From contig JAKCPI010014226.1 in the NCBI GenBank assembly GCA_023213315.1, positions 1 through 64,000 of the forward strand: DNA of 64,000 bases, written 5' to 3'. Made by a program: the position numbers and the translations under genes. Numbering within the stretch: position 1 is the first letter of the stretch; every line of letters begins with the position of its first letter. Origin of the DNA: Euborellia annulipes. Lineage: Eukaryota > Arthropoda > Insecta > Dermaptera > Anisolabididae. Shown piece after piece: positions 54,774-64,000 of this stretch. The notes below the pieces were generated by a model. It made no database searches, was not told the DNA's origin, and saw only the letters and a list, made by a program, of their open reading frames with translations.

Positions 54774-55040
54774 GTACAATTCAGATAAATCACAAAACGT
54801 CGTAAATTTATAATAGATTCTGTAGGACTTTATGATTGCAACTAAAGTTGAAGTACACAAAATGAGTGGACGAAACGTTGTATCTTTTACAAATAAACCA
54901 CATTTTTTTGGAGTAAGGTGTTCATCATTAATAAAAAATGTTGTTTTCAGGTTAACTGTGGTTTATATGCAAAATTTACAACATTCAAATGAGAATATCA
55001 CAGATGTAATAACCTTATCTTAATCTTAACTGAATTGTAC

Positions 55041-55068
55041 CTGAAGAAGGCCACAGGCCGAAAGTTTT
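55041..55068 (+). ncRNA. hammerhead-like motif, right end
   Basis: Plus strand: CTGAAGA, perfect stem II GGCC-ACA-GGCC, then GAAAGTTT. The helix III and cleavage site are degenerate. Confidence 0.45.
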
Positions 55069-55355
55069 ACAAATAAACTGCTGTTAAACCGAAAACAAGT
55101 ATTTTTATTCAAGAAATTATGCATGTACTATTATATGTATTTATAGTTCTATGAAATACTAGTAAAATATTAAAATTTTGAGTGAAACTGCTGTAAAAAA
55201 AGGCCCATCAATTTTTGTTTGATTTTCTCATCATCTCCTAGGCCAAATTGGAGTATGTCTCGGGCTGGGATGCATTTTACTATTTTTTTTTTCTCTATTA
55301 ATTACTGGAAGAATTGAAGAGAATAAGGTAAGTGAAAAATTTATTTTCATTATAA

Positions 55356-55628
55356 ATACTTGTACTCTTTGGCCGATTTTGTTCAAAAGCTTCGTGTCAC
55401 GTCCCAAGAGAGGTGCCTAACTTAAATATAAAATTCCAACCTACTAGCTCTTTTCGTTCTTGAGATATTTGGTTCACAGACAGACAGACAAGGTTATGTC
55501 GCGAAAAAAACTGATCTGGATTCAGGGGACCTCAAAACGTGTATATCCATCAAAATCTCGACATCGAATTTTTGACATGAATCCAATACTTTCTCTCTAT
55601 ATATTAACATATATAGGTAAGAGAAAGT
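55356..55628 (-). mobile_element. HPE 5' part
   Basis: Covers the region from the TACTTGTACTC block through a short CAGA microsatellite to the 5' hairpin ending at 55628. The 3' half is missing. Confidence 0.85.
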
Positions 55629-56393
55629 AATAAACCTTCTGACAAATCCGTCAGAATTAATAATATAGTCAATAGTAGTTGATTTTTTTAAAACAATACA
55701 TTCAGGTAGTTAATCCATCTTCTTATTTTAACCATTCAATTGTTGCAGTCTTAGTTTTATTCCAAATCTTTTATTTGTGTTTCTCGGGATATTAAATTGT
55801 ATATTCTTAAATACTAAGTAGATGAGTATCATTGCAAACAAATGGTTTTGGTATCCGTTGTTTGGCTTTCTATTCTTTGTTAGAGAGGGAGGGGGGTTAT
55901 ACTAAGGCACATATTGCTCTCTTTATCGTTGTCAATATAATTTAAATAAAGGAGAAAATCCATTGATTCTCATTCACTATTGACAAAGCACACTTGTGCA
56001 AACAGGAAGGTTATCGCTTTGCTTAAGTTAATATAGAACAGAATCTGTTATGTACATTAACGTCGGCTTTGTTAATATTTGTCTCAAAATAAATGGCCTA
56101 AAGTTATTTCAACTTTAACAGTAAAGAAAATTACAGTGGGAGAGAGCATATATAGGACAAATATAAATAATAATAAAAACATGAGAAATTCTAAATTATC
56201 TATGATCAATGAAATTGTTATTTATACTAACAAGTGAAAATAAATTTTGATATGAAGCTTGATGTCACAGTCACAAATATTTGAGGGCGGCGAGGGGGAA
56301 GGGAGGGGGCGGCATATTATAATATTAATAAGGGGGCTGCAAGGTAAATTTTACCTCCCCTTATAACTTTCTATCTTAGAAAAATCAAAAAAA
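55629..56393. other. unassigned stretch
   Basis: No gene or repeat end recognised. G-rich patch at 56284-56310. Confidence 0.45.
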
Positions 56394-56534
56394 TCTGGTG
56401 TGACTGTCGCACAGCACACAACTTTCTCTTACCTTAATCGTAATCAAAAGTTGTGTTCTGTGCTTGTCACCCCAGATTTTTCGTGTCGACATATATTTTA
56501 TTTCCGACAGTACGGTACATTTGATTTTCAAGAA

Positions 56535-56575
<41 letters not shown>

Positions 56576-57019
56576 CTTTCTTCACAAATCCCCCTCCTCC
56601 CCCTCTCCCCCCCCCTCCCCCCCTTCTTCGCCTTTTCTGATAACCAAAATATATTATATTAATTAATTTATATTTATTTATATATATTTATATATTAGGG
56701 TTATCTATTTTTTATCTTATATCTATATAGATCTCAGAAAACATAACAAAACCCTCCCCCACCGCGCGCCCCCCGCCGGTTGGGTTTCTCCCTCTTCCCC
56801 CCCCCCCCCCCAGAATAAAATTTATAAACATGGGAAAATATTTATATTTTGTTACCATGTCAACCATTTCTCCTATTTTTCTAAGGAGTACAAGAGTAAA
56901 GTGGTCTTCAGAAGATTTCAATGGCAAAATGAGAATATACATTTTAAAGAGCATCAAAAATAATTGATTTATGAATTTTTAACAATAGAATATTAACATA
57001 TTTAGATGTAAGAGAAAGT
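56394..57019 (-). mobile_element. HPE subfamily A with retroposed insertion and internal deletion
   Basis: The 3' hairpin is at 56394-56476. The insert at 56543-56811 interrupts the GTAAAATTTATAAG region. After TGATTTATGAATTTTT the body is deleted up to the 5' hairpin ending at 57019. Confidence 0.8.
56543..56811 (-). mobile_element. poly(A)-tailed retroposed segment of unknown source
   Basis: Flanked by AGAATAAAATTT (56531-56542 and 56812-56823). It starts with a long T-run (a poly(A) tail if read on the minus strand) and ends in a C-run. The body has CCCCCTCC tracts and a CGCGCGCCCCCCGCCGG patch. No match to SINE-1, -2 or -3 or to the LINE ends here. Confidence 0.6.
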
Positions 57020-57910
57020 AAAAAATAATAAGCACCCTCTTTATTTGTATTATTATAAATTAATCTAATAATTATCAATTTTGAAGATGGATGCGTTTAG
57101 CTCATCCCAGTTCGTCGCGACGAACTTACTTTTATTTTATTGCCGACGCATCGGCAACAAAATAAAACTAAGTAGGAATATATTAAATTAGTACTTTCAT
57201 GTGTTGGGTAATTGAGTCATTTAGTTAGATTTATTAATTCTATTATTTAAGAGGCCGAAGACTTTTCTCATTCACGTACTAAACCGTATATGAAAAAAAA
57301 TAAAAATACCGTCAACTGTAATAAGAGAGAAAAGAAAGAAGTGATGTTTTATCACCTAGTCTATTGTGAAAAGGCATAGAGTAGATTTCCCTTTTTGTCA
57401 CTTCTCATTTACACCTATTTTGATTAAAAGGATTATAAACACTAAAATTACGATTCAGATGAAAAAAAAAAAAAAATTTAATAGGGCTTGGCGGTTGGAT
57501 TCTATTAAAGGGATTTTTATATTACTCTCTCTGGAGAAAGCTTAAAGTTGTAAAACTTAACACCCTTTTAAATTATATAAAAAGACGACATTTTAGTTTA
57601 TCTGCATGGCCTAGAAGGCCTTTTCAGAGAATTTACAGGCTTTTGTTGAAAAAAAAAAAGCAAGAGAAAATTTTACATCAAAAACTCCTGCCTCAATAGG
57701 ATCAAGGGTTCATTAATAATTAAATATTAATAACGTATAAGCTAATCAATATGCGTTATGTATAAAATATAGGTAGGCCTATATTATATTTATATTGTTT
57801 TTGTAAAACCAATGTGGTTAAAAATGAATTTAGCATATATAAGAAAAATGAAGGCAAAATTTCATGACCTATAGTTAACAATTTCATTGGAGGAATAAAT
57901 ATTTAAAAAA
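57020..57910. other. unassigned AT-rich stretch
   Basis: A short inverted motif (TTTTATTTTATTGCCGACGC and GCATCGGCAACAAAATAAAA, 57131-57169) is the only structure noted. Confidence 0.45.
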
Positions 57911-58084
57911 TCTGGTGTGACAGCACACAAAGTTGTCCTACCTTCAGTAATAGAAAGTTCTGTTGTGTGCTTGTCACACCAGGTATTTTGGTGTCGAGAT
58001 ATATTTAGGTATATTAGAATTCAAGATATGAAATTTACAGTCATAGGAAAATATTTATATTTCTCCTATCTTTGGTATGAAGTA

Positions 58085-58359
58085 CAGTGAGGGACAATAT
58101 TAAGTCCCACCCATGCGTTTTCTACTTGTGATTATTTCATTGTTTTTAAAAAAGAAAAAGAAATCTTAGAAATTTTCTTTGAACCATGAAAGTTAAGTGG
58201 CTGGCCAAAACAGCTATAAAGCTGGAGGCCATGTAAAATATAAACTAAACTAAACTAACCATGAAAGTTTCCTTTAAAAAATATATAATATTTTTTTGAA
58301 AACAATGAAATAATCACAAGTAGAAAACCATGGGTGGGACTTAATATTGTCCCTCACTG
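58085..58359. mobile_element. Tc1/mariner-type MITE with about 60-bp TIRs
   Basis: TA on both sides (58083-58084 and 58360-58361). Ends CAGTGAGGGACAATATTAAG and its inverse; the arms differ by few bases. Inside it lies a further insertion, 58195-58256. Confidence 0.88.
58195..58256 (+). mobile_element. 62-bp LINE 3'-end insertion
   Basis: Flanked by a 13-bp duplication AACCATGAAAGTT (58182-58194 and 58257-58269). Contains a stem (TGGCC...GGCCA around CAGCTATAAAGCTG) and ends in a (TAAAC)n tail. This is the form of a severely 5'-truncated non-LTR element or SINE. Confidence 0.7.
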
Positions 58360-58581
58360 TACAAGAGTAAAGTGTGCTTCAATCAATTTTGAGAGCAAGT
58401 TGAGAATATACAATACATTTTAAAGAGCATATAAAAAATAATTGATTTTTGAATTTTAATCAAAATCGTTGCAGAAAAAAAAACTGATAAAGTACATTAG
58501 TAAGTACTAGGACTCTTTGGCCGATATTGTTCAAAAGCTTCGTGTAACCTCCGTGGGGTCTTAATATATTAATATACTGTA

Positions 58582-58826
58582 CCTCTTCTTCTTCTTCTTC
58601 TGTCCTCGCCATTATTAATCCCGCGGTGCGGGGTCGGCGGACCTTACTCTACCCCTCCACTCTCCCCTATCCAATGCTGTTGTCTGCGACAGGCCAAGCT
58701 CGGTCATGTCTCTCCTAAGCCGATGAAGCCAAGTCATCCTAGGTGCTCCTCTGCGTTGTCGTCCGAGGAGCTCCATATCATACGCCGTCCTCGCCACGCC
58801 ACCGCTCTCTTGGCGTACGACATGTC
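58582..58826 (-). mobile_element. RTE-like LINE, 5'-truncated, C-terminal end
   Basis: Flanked by TAATATACTGTA (58570-58581 and 58827-58838). The minus strand gives a GAAGAAGAAGAAGAAGAGG 3' tail. Upstream of the tail is a frame whose translation has GAPRMTWLHRLRRDMTELGL and RSADPAPRD before the stop (58615). Basic, tryptophan-containing C-termini of this kind close many RTE-type reverse-transcriptase ORFs. Only about the last 70 residues remain. Confidence 0.75.
58615..58797 (-). pseudogene. C-terminal fragment of an RTE-like reverse transcriptase ORF
   Basis: The terminal tail of a LINE protein, lying after the reverse transcriptase domain; no catalytic motif is retained. The frame stays open back to the insertion boundary near 58820, so the methionine at 58797 is internal and not a start. 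Recognition is by the TWLHRLRRDM and ALDRGEWRGRVRSADP pattern. GC-rich codon use contrasts with the AT-rich host repeat. Confidence 0.7.
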
Positions 58827-59259
58827 TAATATACTGTATATATAACTTAAATATAAAATTTCAACCTTATAGCTGTTTTCGTTCTTCAGATATTTTGTTC
58901 ACAGACAGCACACACACACACACACACAGACAGACAATGTCGCAAAAACAACTTTTTCCACTTCAGTGAACCTCAAAACGTGTATATCCATTAAAATATC
59001 GACATCGAATTTTTGACATGAATCCAATACTTTCCCTCTATATACATATATATCGAAGCTCTCAGTAGAAAAGTGTCTAACTCCACTTTTTTTCGAAAAT
59101 CATTTTTTAGTATTTTCTGTTGAAAAATATCATTCTCTTTATGCCCTGAACTGGGTAAGAGCGTAATTCAAATTTTTCAGTTGGAAAAGTTGCCGCACGA
59201 TAACAATGATGACAATGAAATGTTTTTCGGCTCTCCTGAAAAATAAGGTAAAAGAAAGT

Positions 59260-59795
59260 AAAAAAAATGAATAATTAGGTTAGTAAAATACAACTCAGGT
59301 TCAAGTCCAACTGCCCAAAAAAATTATTCAAAAATCAAGGGTTTCCTCCATAAGTATGTAATCTCACACTCAGTAACATATAAAAGGAACCTATTTATGA
59401 TAGCCTTAATTTCTGGGGGGCGGAATAATAAATAGGCTATTAAAAAATAACAAGCTATAATAAATGAAATAGTAAATTTAATAAAATTACTTTAGAATTA
59501 TCAAATGAAATTAGTCTCTTTATACTGCACACACAGCACACAGCTATTTTTTTTTAAAGTGGATAAAAAAAAGTATTTTAATAAAAGTTCGAAAAGTTTG
59601 ATTGGAAATACAGTAGTTAAAGCAAAAAGATGACGAAACTTCTGTTTTCATTTTCATCTTTTGATCGTCTTGAATTGACATATGAAAGATAAATAAATGG
59701 TGTACCTATTGCAGCCAATATTAACCAACTTAAACATGAAAAGTTAAGTAAATAAAAAAAATAAATAATAAAGTAAGAAATACTTTAATAAAAAA
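59260..59795. other. unassigned AT-rich stretch
   Basis: No supported feature. Confidence 0.45.
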
Positions 59796-60431
59796 TCTGG
59801 TGTGACTGGCGACGCACACACTTTCTCTTACCTTCGGTAATCGAAAGTTGTGTTTTGTGCTTGTCACACCAGATTTTTTGTGTCGACATATTTGTTCCCG
59901 ACAGTACGGAACATTTGAATTAAGATGTAAAATTTATAAGTATGGGGAAAATATTTATATTTTGTTACATGCAACCATTTCTCCTATCTTCCCTATGAAA
60001 TACAAGAGTAAAGTAGTCTTCAAACAATTTTGAGAGCAAAATCAGAATATACATTTGAAAGAGCTTCTAAAAAATAATTGATTTTTGAATTTTAATCAAA
60101 ATCGTTAGAGCGAATTTTGAGAAAATCGAAAAAAACTGAAAAAGTACATCAGTAAAGTACTAGTACTCTTTGGTCGATTTTGATAAAAGCTTATTTTCAC
60201 GCCCTAGGAGGGTGCCTAACTTAAATATAAAATTTCAACCTCCTAACTCAATTCCTTCATGCTTAAAATTGACCACACACACACAGAACAGACAGACCAT
60301 GTCGCGAAAACCACTTTTTTGGATTCAGGGGACCTCAAAACGTGAAGATCCATCAAAATCTCGACATCGAATTTTTTGACATGAATCCAATACTTTCTTC
60401 TATATATATTACATATATACATAGGTAAGAA
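59796..60431 (-). mobile_element. HPE subfamily A copy
   Basis: 3' hairpin slightly shortened (GGCGACGCACACACTTTC), short CA microsatellite, 5' hairpin ending in the altered GGTAAGAAATAATT at 60431. Confidence 0.88.
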
Positions 60432-60453
60432 ATAATTAAATTAAAATTAAAAG

Positions 60454-60569
60454 GGCCCTCGGGGCTTGGTGTAGGGGTTAGCGTGCTAACCTCGTATACC
60501 AAAAGTCGCGGGTTCGGACCCCAGGCAGTCCGATGATTTTATTTAAGCCATTTGGATACCAAATACGGT
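60454..60569 (+). mobile_element. SINE-1, best 5' half
   Basis: GCCCTCGGGGCTTGGTGTAG, GGGGTTAGCGTGCTAACC (box A) and GTCGCGGGTTCGGACCCC (box B). The body starts normally and breaks off after ATTTGGATACCAAAT. This copy gives the cleanest tRNA-like head. Confidence 0.85.
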
Positions 60570-60587
60570 TATATGTATATATAATTA

Positions 60588-60785
60588 CATTGCGGGGTCG
60601 GCAAAATTAATTTATAAAGAAAGAAGAGACGGAGAGAAAAGAAAGCCGACTCGTCTCCTGGCCTGGCGTTGATATGCACAACGGAAATAAAAGCTGGCAT
60701 AATGGAAAGGAAGCAATGCCAGCCTTAGCTCGGGTAACTCGTGGTCGCCATCCACGTACTCACAAGAAGTGAGCCCCTGAGTAGA
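60588..60785 (-). mobile_element. diverged RTE-like 3' end repeat
   Basis: Shares GCGGGGTCGGC, GGAAAGGAAGCAATGCCAG, AACTCGTGGTCGCCATCCACGTAC and GTGAGCCCCTGAG with the copies at 5321 and 36195. No target duplication or tail is visible. Confidence 0.6.
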
Positions 60786-60834
60786 GGGACTTTTTCAATC
60801 AGCAATAGAACAGGCGCATTGCTTTTAAAATTTT

Positions 60835-61345
60835 AAGTAGGTACTAGTTACACTTTATTGATTTACTTTTTGAGTTTATTTCAATTTAATCAAAATCAGC
60901 TTTGATTTTTTTTTGATTACCCCACAATTGTTTGAAACACATTACTCTAGTACAGCGTTTTCCAAAGTGTGGGCGGACCCGGCACTGGGTCGTGGACAAA
61001 TTTTGCCAGGTCGCGAAAAAAAATTGTAAAACACAAAAAAAAAAAAAAATTTTTGCATATTTTTTTTACATCAGTTAAACACTAGGAAGTGACAAAGTGT
61101 GTATTTGTACTCTCTAGCTTTATCGCCCGCGCGTTGGGCTGCTAACGTTACTAAAGGTCTTCCTCTTCTCGCGCACGCGTTTTGTAAATAAATAATTTTT
61201 TCTTTCATGAGGTGGGTCCCGAAAAATTTTAAAACCCCGTACCGGGCCGCAGTGAAAAAAGTTTGGGAAACGCTGCTCTAGTACTTCGCAAGGAAGAAGA
61301 AATGGTTGCCTGATAAATAAAAATATTTTCCTCTGATTATCCTCT
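60835..61345 (+). mobile_element. old HPE remnant hosting hAT
   Basis: Degenerate body sequence (GGTACTAGTTACACTTTATTG, CAATTGTTTGAAACACATTACTC, then GAAATGGTTGCCTG and AATATTTTCC) with the family M6 element at 60953-61275 inside. Both hairpin ends are lost. Confidence 0.65.
60953..61275. mobile_element. hAT-type MITE, family M6
   Basis: Perfect duplication CTCTAGTA (60945-60952 and 61276-61283). Ends CAGCGTTTTCCAAAGT and AGTTTGGGAAACGCTG. The duplication fits an nnnTAnnn target. Confidence 0.88.
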
Positions 61346-61349
61346 AGGA

Positions 61350-61620
61350 CAGTGATTCCCAACCGGTATGCTCCGGCACCCAAGGGTGCCGCGAGATTTT
61401 GAGATAAACAAAAAAAATTACCCTATATTTAAGCTAACAAAACTATTGATGACTGTAGTAAAGTTTACTATATTATGTTATGGTGTGCGTTACTTATTAT
61501 ATAATATTTCAATAAATTTACATAAAAAACTTTTTTTTTTTTTAATTCAAGGAAGGGTGCCCCTAGTGTTTAATGTTATTCCCAAGGATGCCGTGAACTC
61601 CAAAAGGTTGGGAAACTCTG
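61350..61620. mobile_element. hAT-type MITE, family M7
   Basis: Ends CAGTGATTCCCAACC and GGTTGGGAAACTCTG. The flanks CTCTAGGA and CTCTGGGG match at six of eight positions. The plus frame across it is part of the repeat. Confidence 0.75.
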
Positions 61621-61746
61621 CTCTGGGGTTTTATATTTATAAATAATTGAATTACCCAGAGCTAAAGTTTCTGATGTCTGAAAAAATTTAGTTATAATTT
61701 TTGTTGACTAAAAAGAAACAAAACTAGAGTTGGTTGAGCGATTTTT

Positions 61747-61916
61747 ACTTTCTCTTACCTATGTATATATGTAATATATATATAGATGAGAAAGTATTGG
61801 ATTCATGTCAAAAATTCGATGTCGAGATTTTGATGGATCTTCACGTTTTGAGGTCCCCTGAATCCAAAAAAGTGGTTTTCGCGACATGGTCTGTCTGTGT
61901 GTGTGTGTGTGTGTGT

Positions 61917-61964
<48 letters not shown>

Positions 61965-62452
61965 TGTGTTCACTTTTAAGCATGAAGGAATTGAGCTATG
62001 AGGCTGAAATTTTATATATAAGTTAAACACCCCCGGGACCGGAAAAATAAGCTTTTAGTCAAAATCGGCCAAAGAGTACTAGTACTTTACTGATGTACTT
62101 TTCAGTTTTTTTCGATTTTCTCAAAATTTGCTCCAACGATTTTTTTAAAAATTCAAAAATCAATTATTTTTTAGATGCTCTTTAAAATGAATATTCTCAT
62201 TTTGCAATTGAAATCTTCTGAAGACCACTTTACTCTTGTATTTCATAGGGAAGATAGGAGAAATGGTTGCCATGGTAACAAAATATAAATATTTTCCCAT
62301 ACTTATAAATTTTACATCTGAATTCAAATGTTCGGTACTGTCGGGAACTAAATATATGTAGACACAAAAAATCTGGTGTGACAAGCACAGAACACAACTT
62401 TCGATTACCGAAGGTAAGAGAAAGTTGTGTGCTGTGCGCTAGTCACACCAGA
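61747..62452 (+). mobile_element. HPE subfamily A, expanded GT microsatellite
   Basis: Complete. The central GT tract (61895-61968) is the longest of any copy. The 3' hairpin is 62371-62452. T-runs flank both ends. Confidence 0.92.
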
Positions 62453-63171
62453 TTTTTGAAATTAAGTATAATTAAATCTTGACAAGATTAAATCAACAAT
62501 TTTTTTGCAAATATCATAGCTCATCTTAAAAAAAGAAAATGGGATAAAATTTGAAAAAAAAAAAAAAAAAGAGGAAATGAGAACATTTGAAATTCCTCTT
62601 TTAATATCTTTTACTCATTTGGCCGAAATGAATACAAATTTCTAAAAAGCCCAACTGCAATTTATAATTTATTTCCATATATATATAGATATAACATACA
62701 TATACACTTTATAAAACAAAAATATTTGTGTCACTCACAAAAGTTGAAAGGAATAATATGCAAAAGAGGAAATATATAGCTTGCATGGATTTACTTATTC
62801 AAATGTATACTCGTTTAAAAAACAATATCGTTAAATCTGTGTTTTTTTTTTAACTCATTGTTCATTCATTTAAGATATTAAGAGTTCTCTCGTGTAGGTG
62901 GATTATATTAGTTAGCGAGAAAAAAAATGAAATTAATCTAAAGTTTAAAGAGAGACTTCTTATTAATTAGACAAGTGGAAAAGCCCGCCTTCGGCCCCTG
63001 GACCCCCTTGCTCGCCTTCGGCGTCAAATTTATTTTTGCTCACTGTTTGGAAATTTTTAAATTTCCTCTCTGACTTAGTTTTAAATTCCCCTCCTTGACC
63101 TAACTCCTTTTTATTCTGGCCAATCAGCGCCCTGATAGGCATTTCAACCATGTAATAATGATGCATGATAG
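62453..63171. other. unassigned stretch
   Basis: AT-rich with a GC-richer patch at 62975-63030. The minus frame 62963-63232 overlaps the SINE-2 copy and shows no domain. Confidence 0.45.
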
Positions 63172-63300
63172 GATAGCACAGCGATGCCCCGGAAAGGCTG
63201 ATGGAGATCCTGGGTTCAACTCCCTGGGTCATGGGGCGTCCACCAACAAATACACATATTTACACTTTTGTTAAATATATTTAAGCTTATCCGAGGGATA
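63172..63300 (+). mobile_element. SINE-2 (tRNA-derived) partial copy
   Basis: GATAGCACAGCGATGCCCCGGAAAGGC, then GATCCTGGGTTCAACTCCC (box B variant), CATGGGGCG and TTTTGTTAAATATATTTAAGC. It matches the order in 18735-18850. Confidence 0.65.
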
Positions 63301-64000
63301 GCTAGTTAATTAGAAGTGAATCAACCTGCACTAAATCATATTAATTTTTTCTGTCCCCGTACCTCCCCCTTGGGACCGCTAATATTAATAATAGGAATTA
63401 CACAATTGAGCAATTGATGGATAGATTATTTAATTTGCATTTTCCCAAAATTTTTTTACAAGCTTAATATATTATTTATCTACTCTTTATGTGTAGCACT
63501 CTAACAAATGAACATTGCTTTGAAATTCGTTTTTTTTTTTTAGCGGATTTATTAAATAAGTAACTTTTTTTTTTAACCTCAATAACTTAATGAGACAAAA
63601 AGCCAACATTAAATGAGAGATAATTTTAAAACGCTAAAAAACCATCTCCATTCTATCCATGTCCATGTTGATTATATTTAATCAGTCTTGTATGAAATCT
63701 GTTTCTGTTTTTGTTATTCCATCACTTGCAAATAAAAATGATCATTTCTAAAATAAAATTAAAAAAAAAATAGATGTTGCATTTTTAATTTTCCTACTTT
63801 CTATTTTGTTTTTTAAAAGGGAAAATAAAAAAATAAAAAATTACAGGTGGATATTTATTTAAATTAAAATTATGAATTGCGCAAATATAATTAGATTTTT
63901 TTTTATTTTCATTTCGGCTGAATAAATTAAGTGGAGCCAATGACAGTAGCATGTTTGAAATTGTTCGTTAAGAGCCGCATCTAAAAAATAAATTTTTTCG
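63301..64000. other. AT-rich stretch, nothing recognised
   Basis: No gene or repeat end could be supported to the window edge. Confidence 0.45.

Larger units (their letters stand above)
54690..55090. mobile_element. hammerhead-bearing inverted-repeat element
   Basis: CTTCTTCAGGTACAATTCAG (54765-54784) and CTGAATTGTACCTGAAGAAG (55030-55049) are perfect inverts. A hammerhead-like motif lies at each end: minus strand at 54742-54773 and plus strand at 55041-55068. The plus frame between them (54832-55023) has no recognisable domain. A 32-base A-run lies near the left end. Confidence 0.6.
57911..59259 (-). mobile_element. HPE subfamily A carrying several nested insertions
   Basis: The 3' hairpin starts at 57911 and the 5' end is AAAGAAAGT at 59259. 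It hosts a Tc1-type MITE (58085-58359), an RTE-like LINE end (58582-58826) and about 190 bp of foreign sequence in the loop of its 5' hairpin (59050-59240). Confidence 0.82.

Overview
This window looks like intergenic and intronic DNA from an AT-rich, repeat-dense invertebrate genome, most likely an arthropod. The reasons are a spliced insect-style leucine-rich-repeat gene with GT-AG introns, a Tc1-like transposon, tRNA-derived SINEs, RTE-like LINE ends, Penelope-associated hammerhead-like motifs and very many nested cut-and-paste MITEs. No bacterial gene organisation is present. The species cannot be named from the sequence alone.

Only one host gene is supported: the 3' part of a plus-strand gene for an extracellular LRR protein. 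Its exons are 29154-29423, 33064-33372 and 34009-34533. All three have clean splice sites, and every junction is phase 0. The visible 367 residues hold LRRs, a C-terminal LRR cap (LRRCT) and a hydrophobic C-terminus that suggests a GPI anchor or a short membrane tail. The signal-peptide exon was not found. The only other intact-looking coding unit is a Tc1-like DD34E transposon (49553-51182) with 40-bp perfect TIRs. Its transposase is spoiled by two single-base losses in A-runs and carries a 64-bp GT-AG intron.

The dominant repeat is called HPE (hairpin-ended element) here: about fifteen long copies plus many stubs. Written 5' to 3', a copy starts with ACTTTCTCTTACC in a small hairpin. It then carries a GT/GTCT microsatellite and ends in a hairpin of about 80 bp that stops at CACCAGA. 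The inverse of the 5' motif lies inside the 3' hairpin, and every intact copy sits between T and T. That combination (asymmetric inverted repeats, 3' stem-loop, T/T target, central microsatellite) matches non-autonomous Helentrons (HINE/DINE-1-like rolling-circle elements). No Rep-helicase is present. Subfamilies A and B share both ends but differ in the 3' half. On the strand field, '+' means this 5' to 3' order.

Second theme: at least nine hammerhead-ribozyme-like cores (CTGANGA ... GAAACGTC or close variants), mostly between 23 and 55 kb. Many lie between inverted arms, as expected for fragments of Penelope-like element terminal repeats.

Third theme: layered insertions whose order can be read from target-site duplications. 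Examples are hAT in hAT (27.7-28.3 kb), hAT in a PIF/Harbinger MITE (53.9-54.4 kb), hAT in a hammerhead core (31.1 kb), hAT in a SINE (19.5 kb), HPE in HPE (7.2-8.8 kb), and a Tc1 MITE plus two LINE 3' ends in one HPE (57.9-59.3 kb). Much of the rest is AT-rich DNA with no recognisable content.
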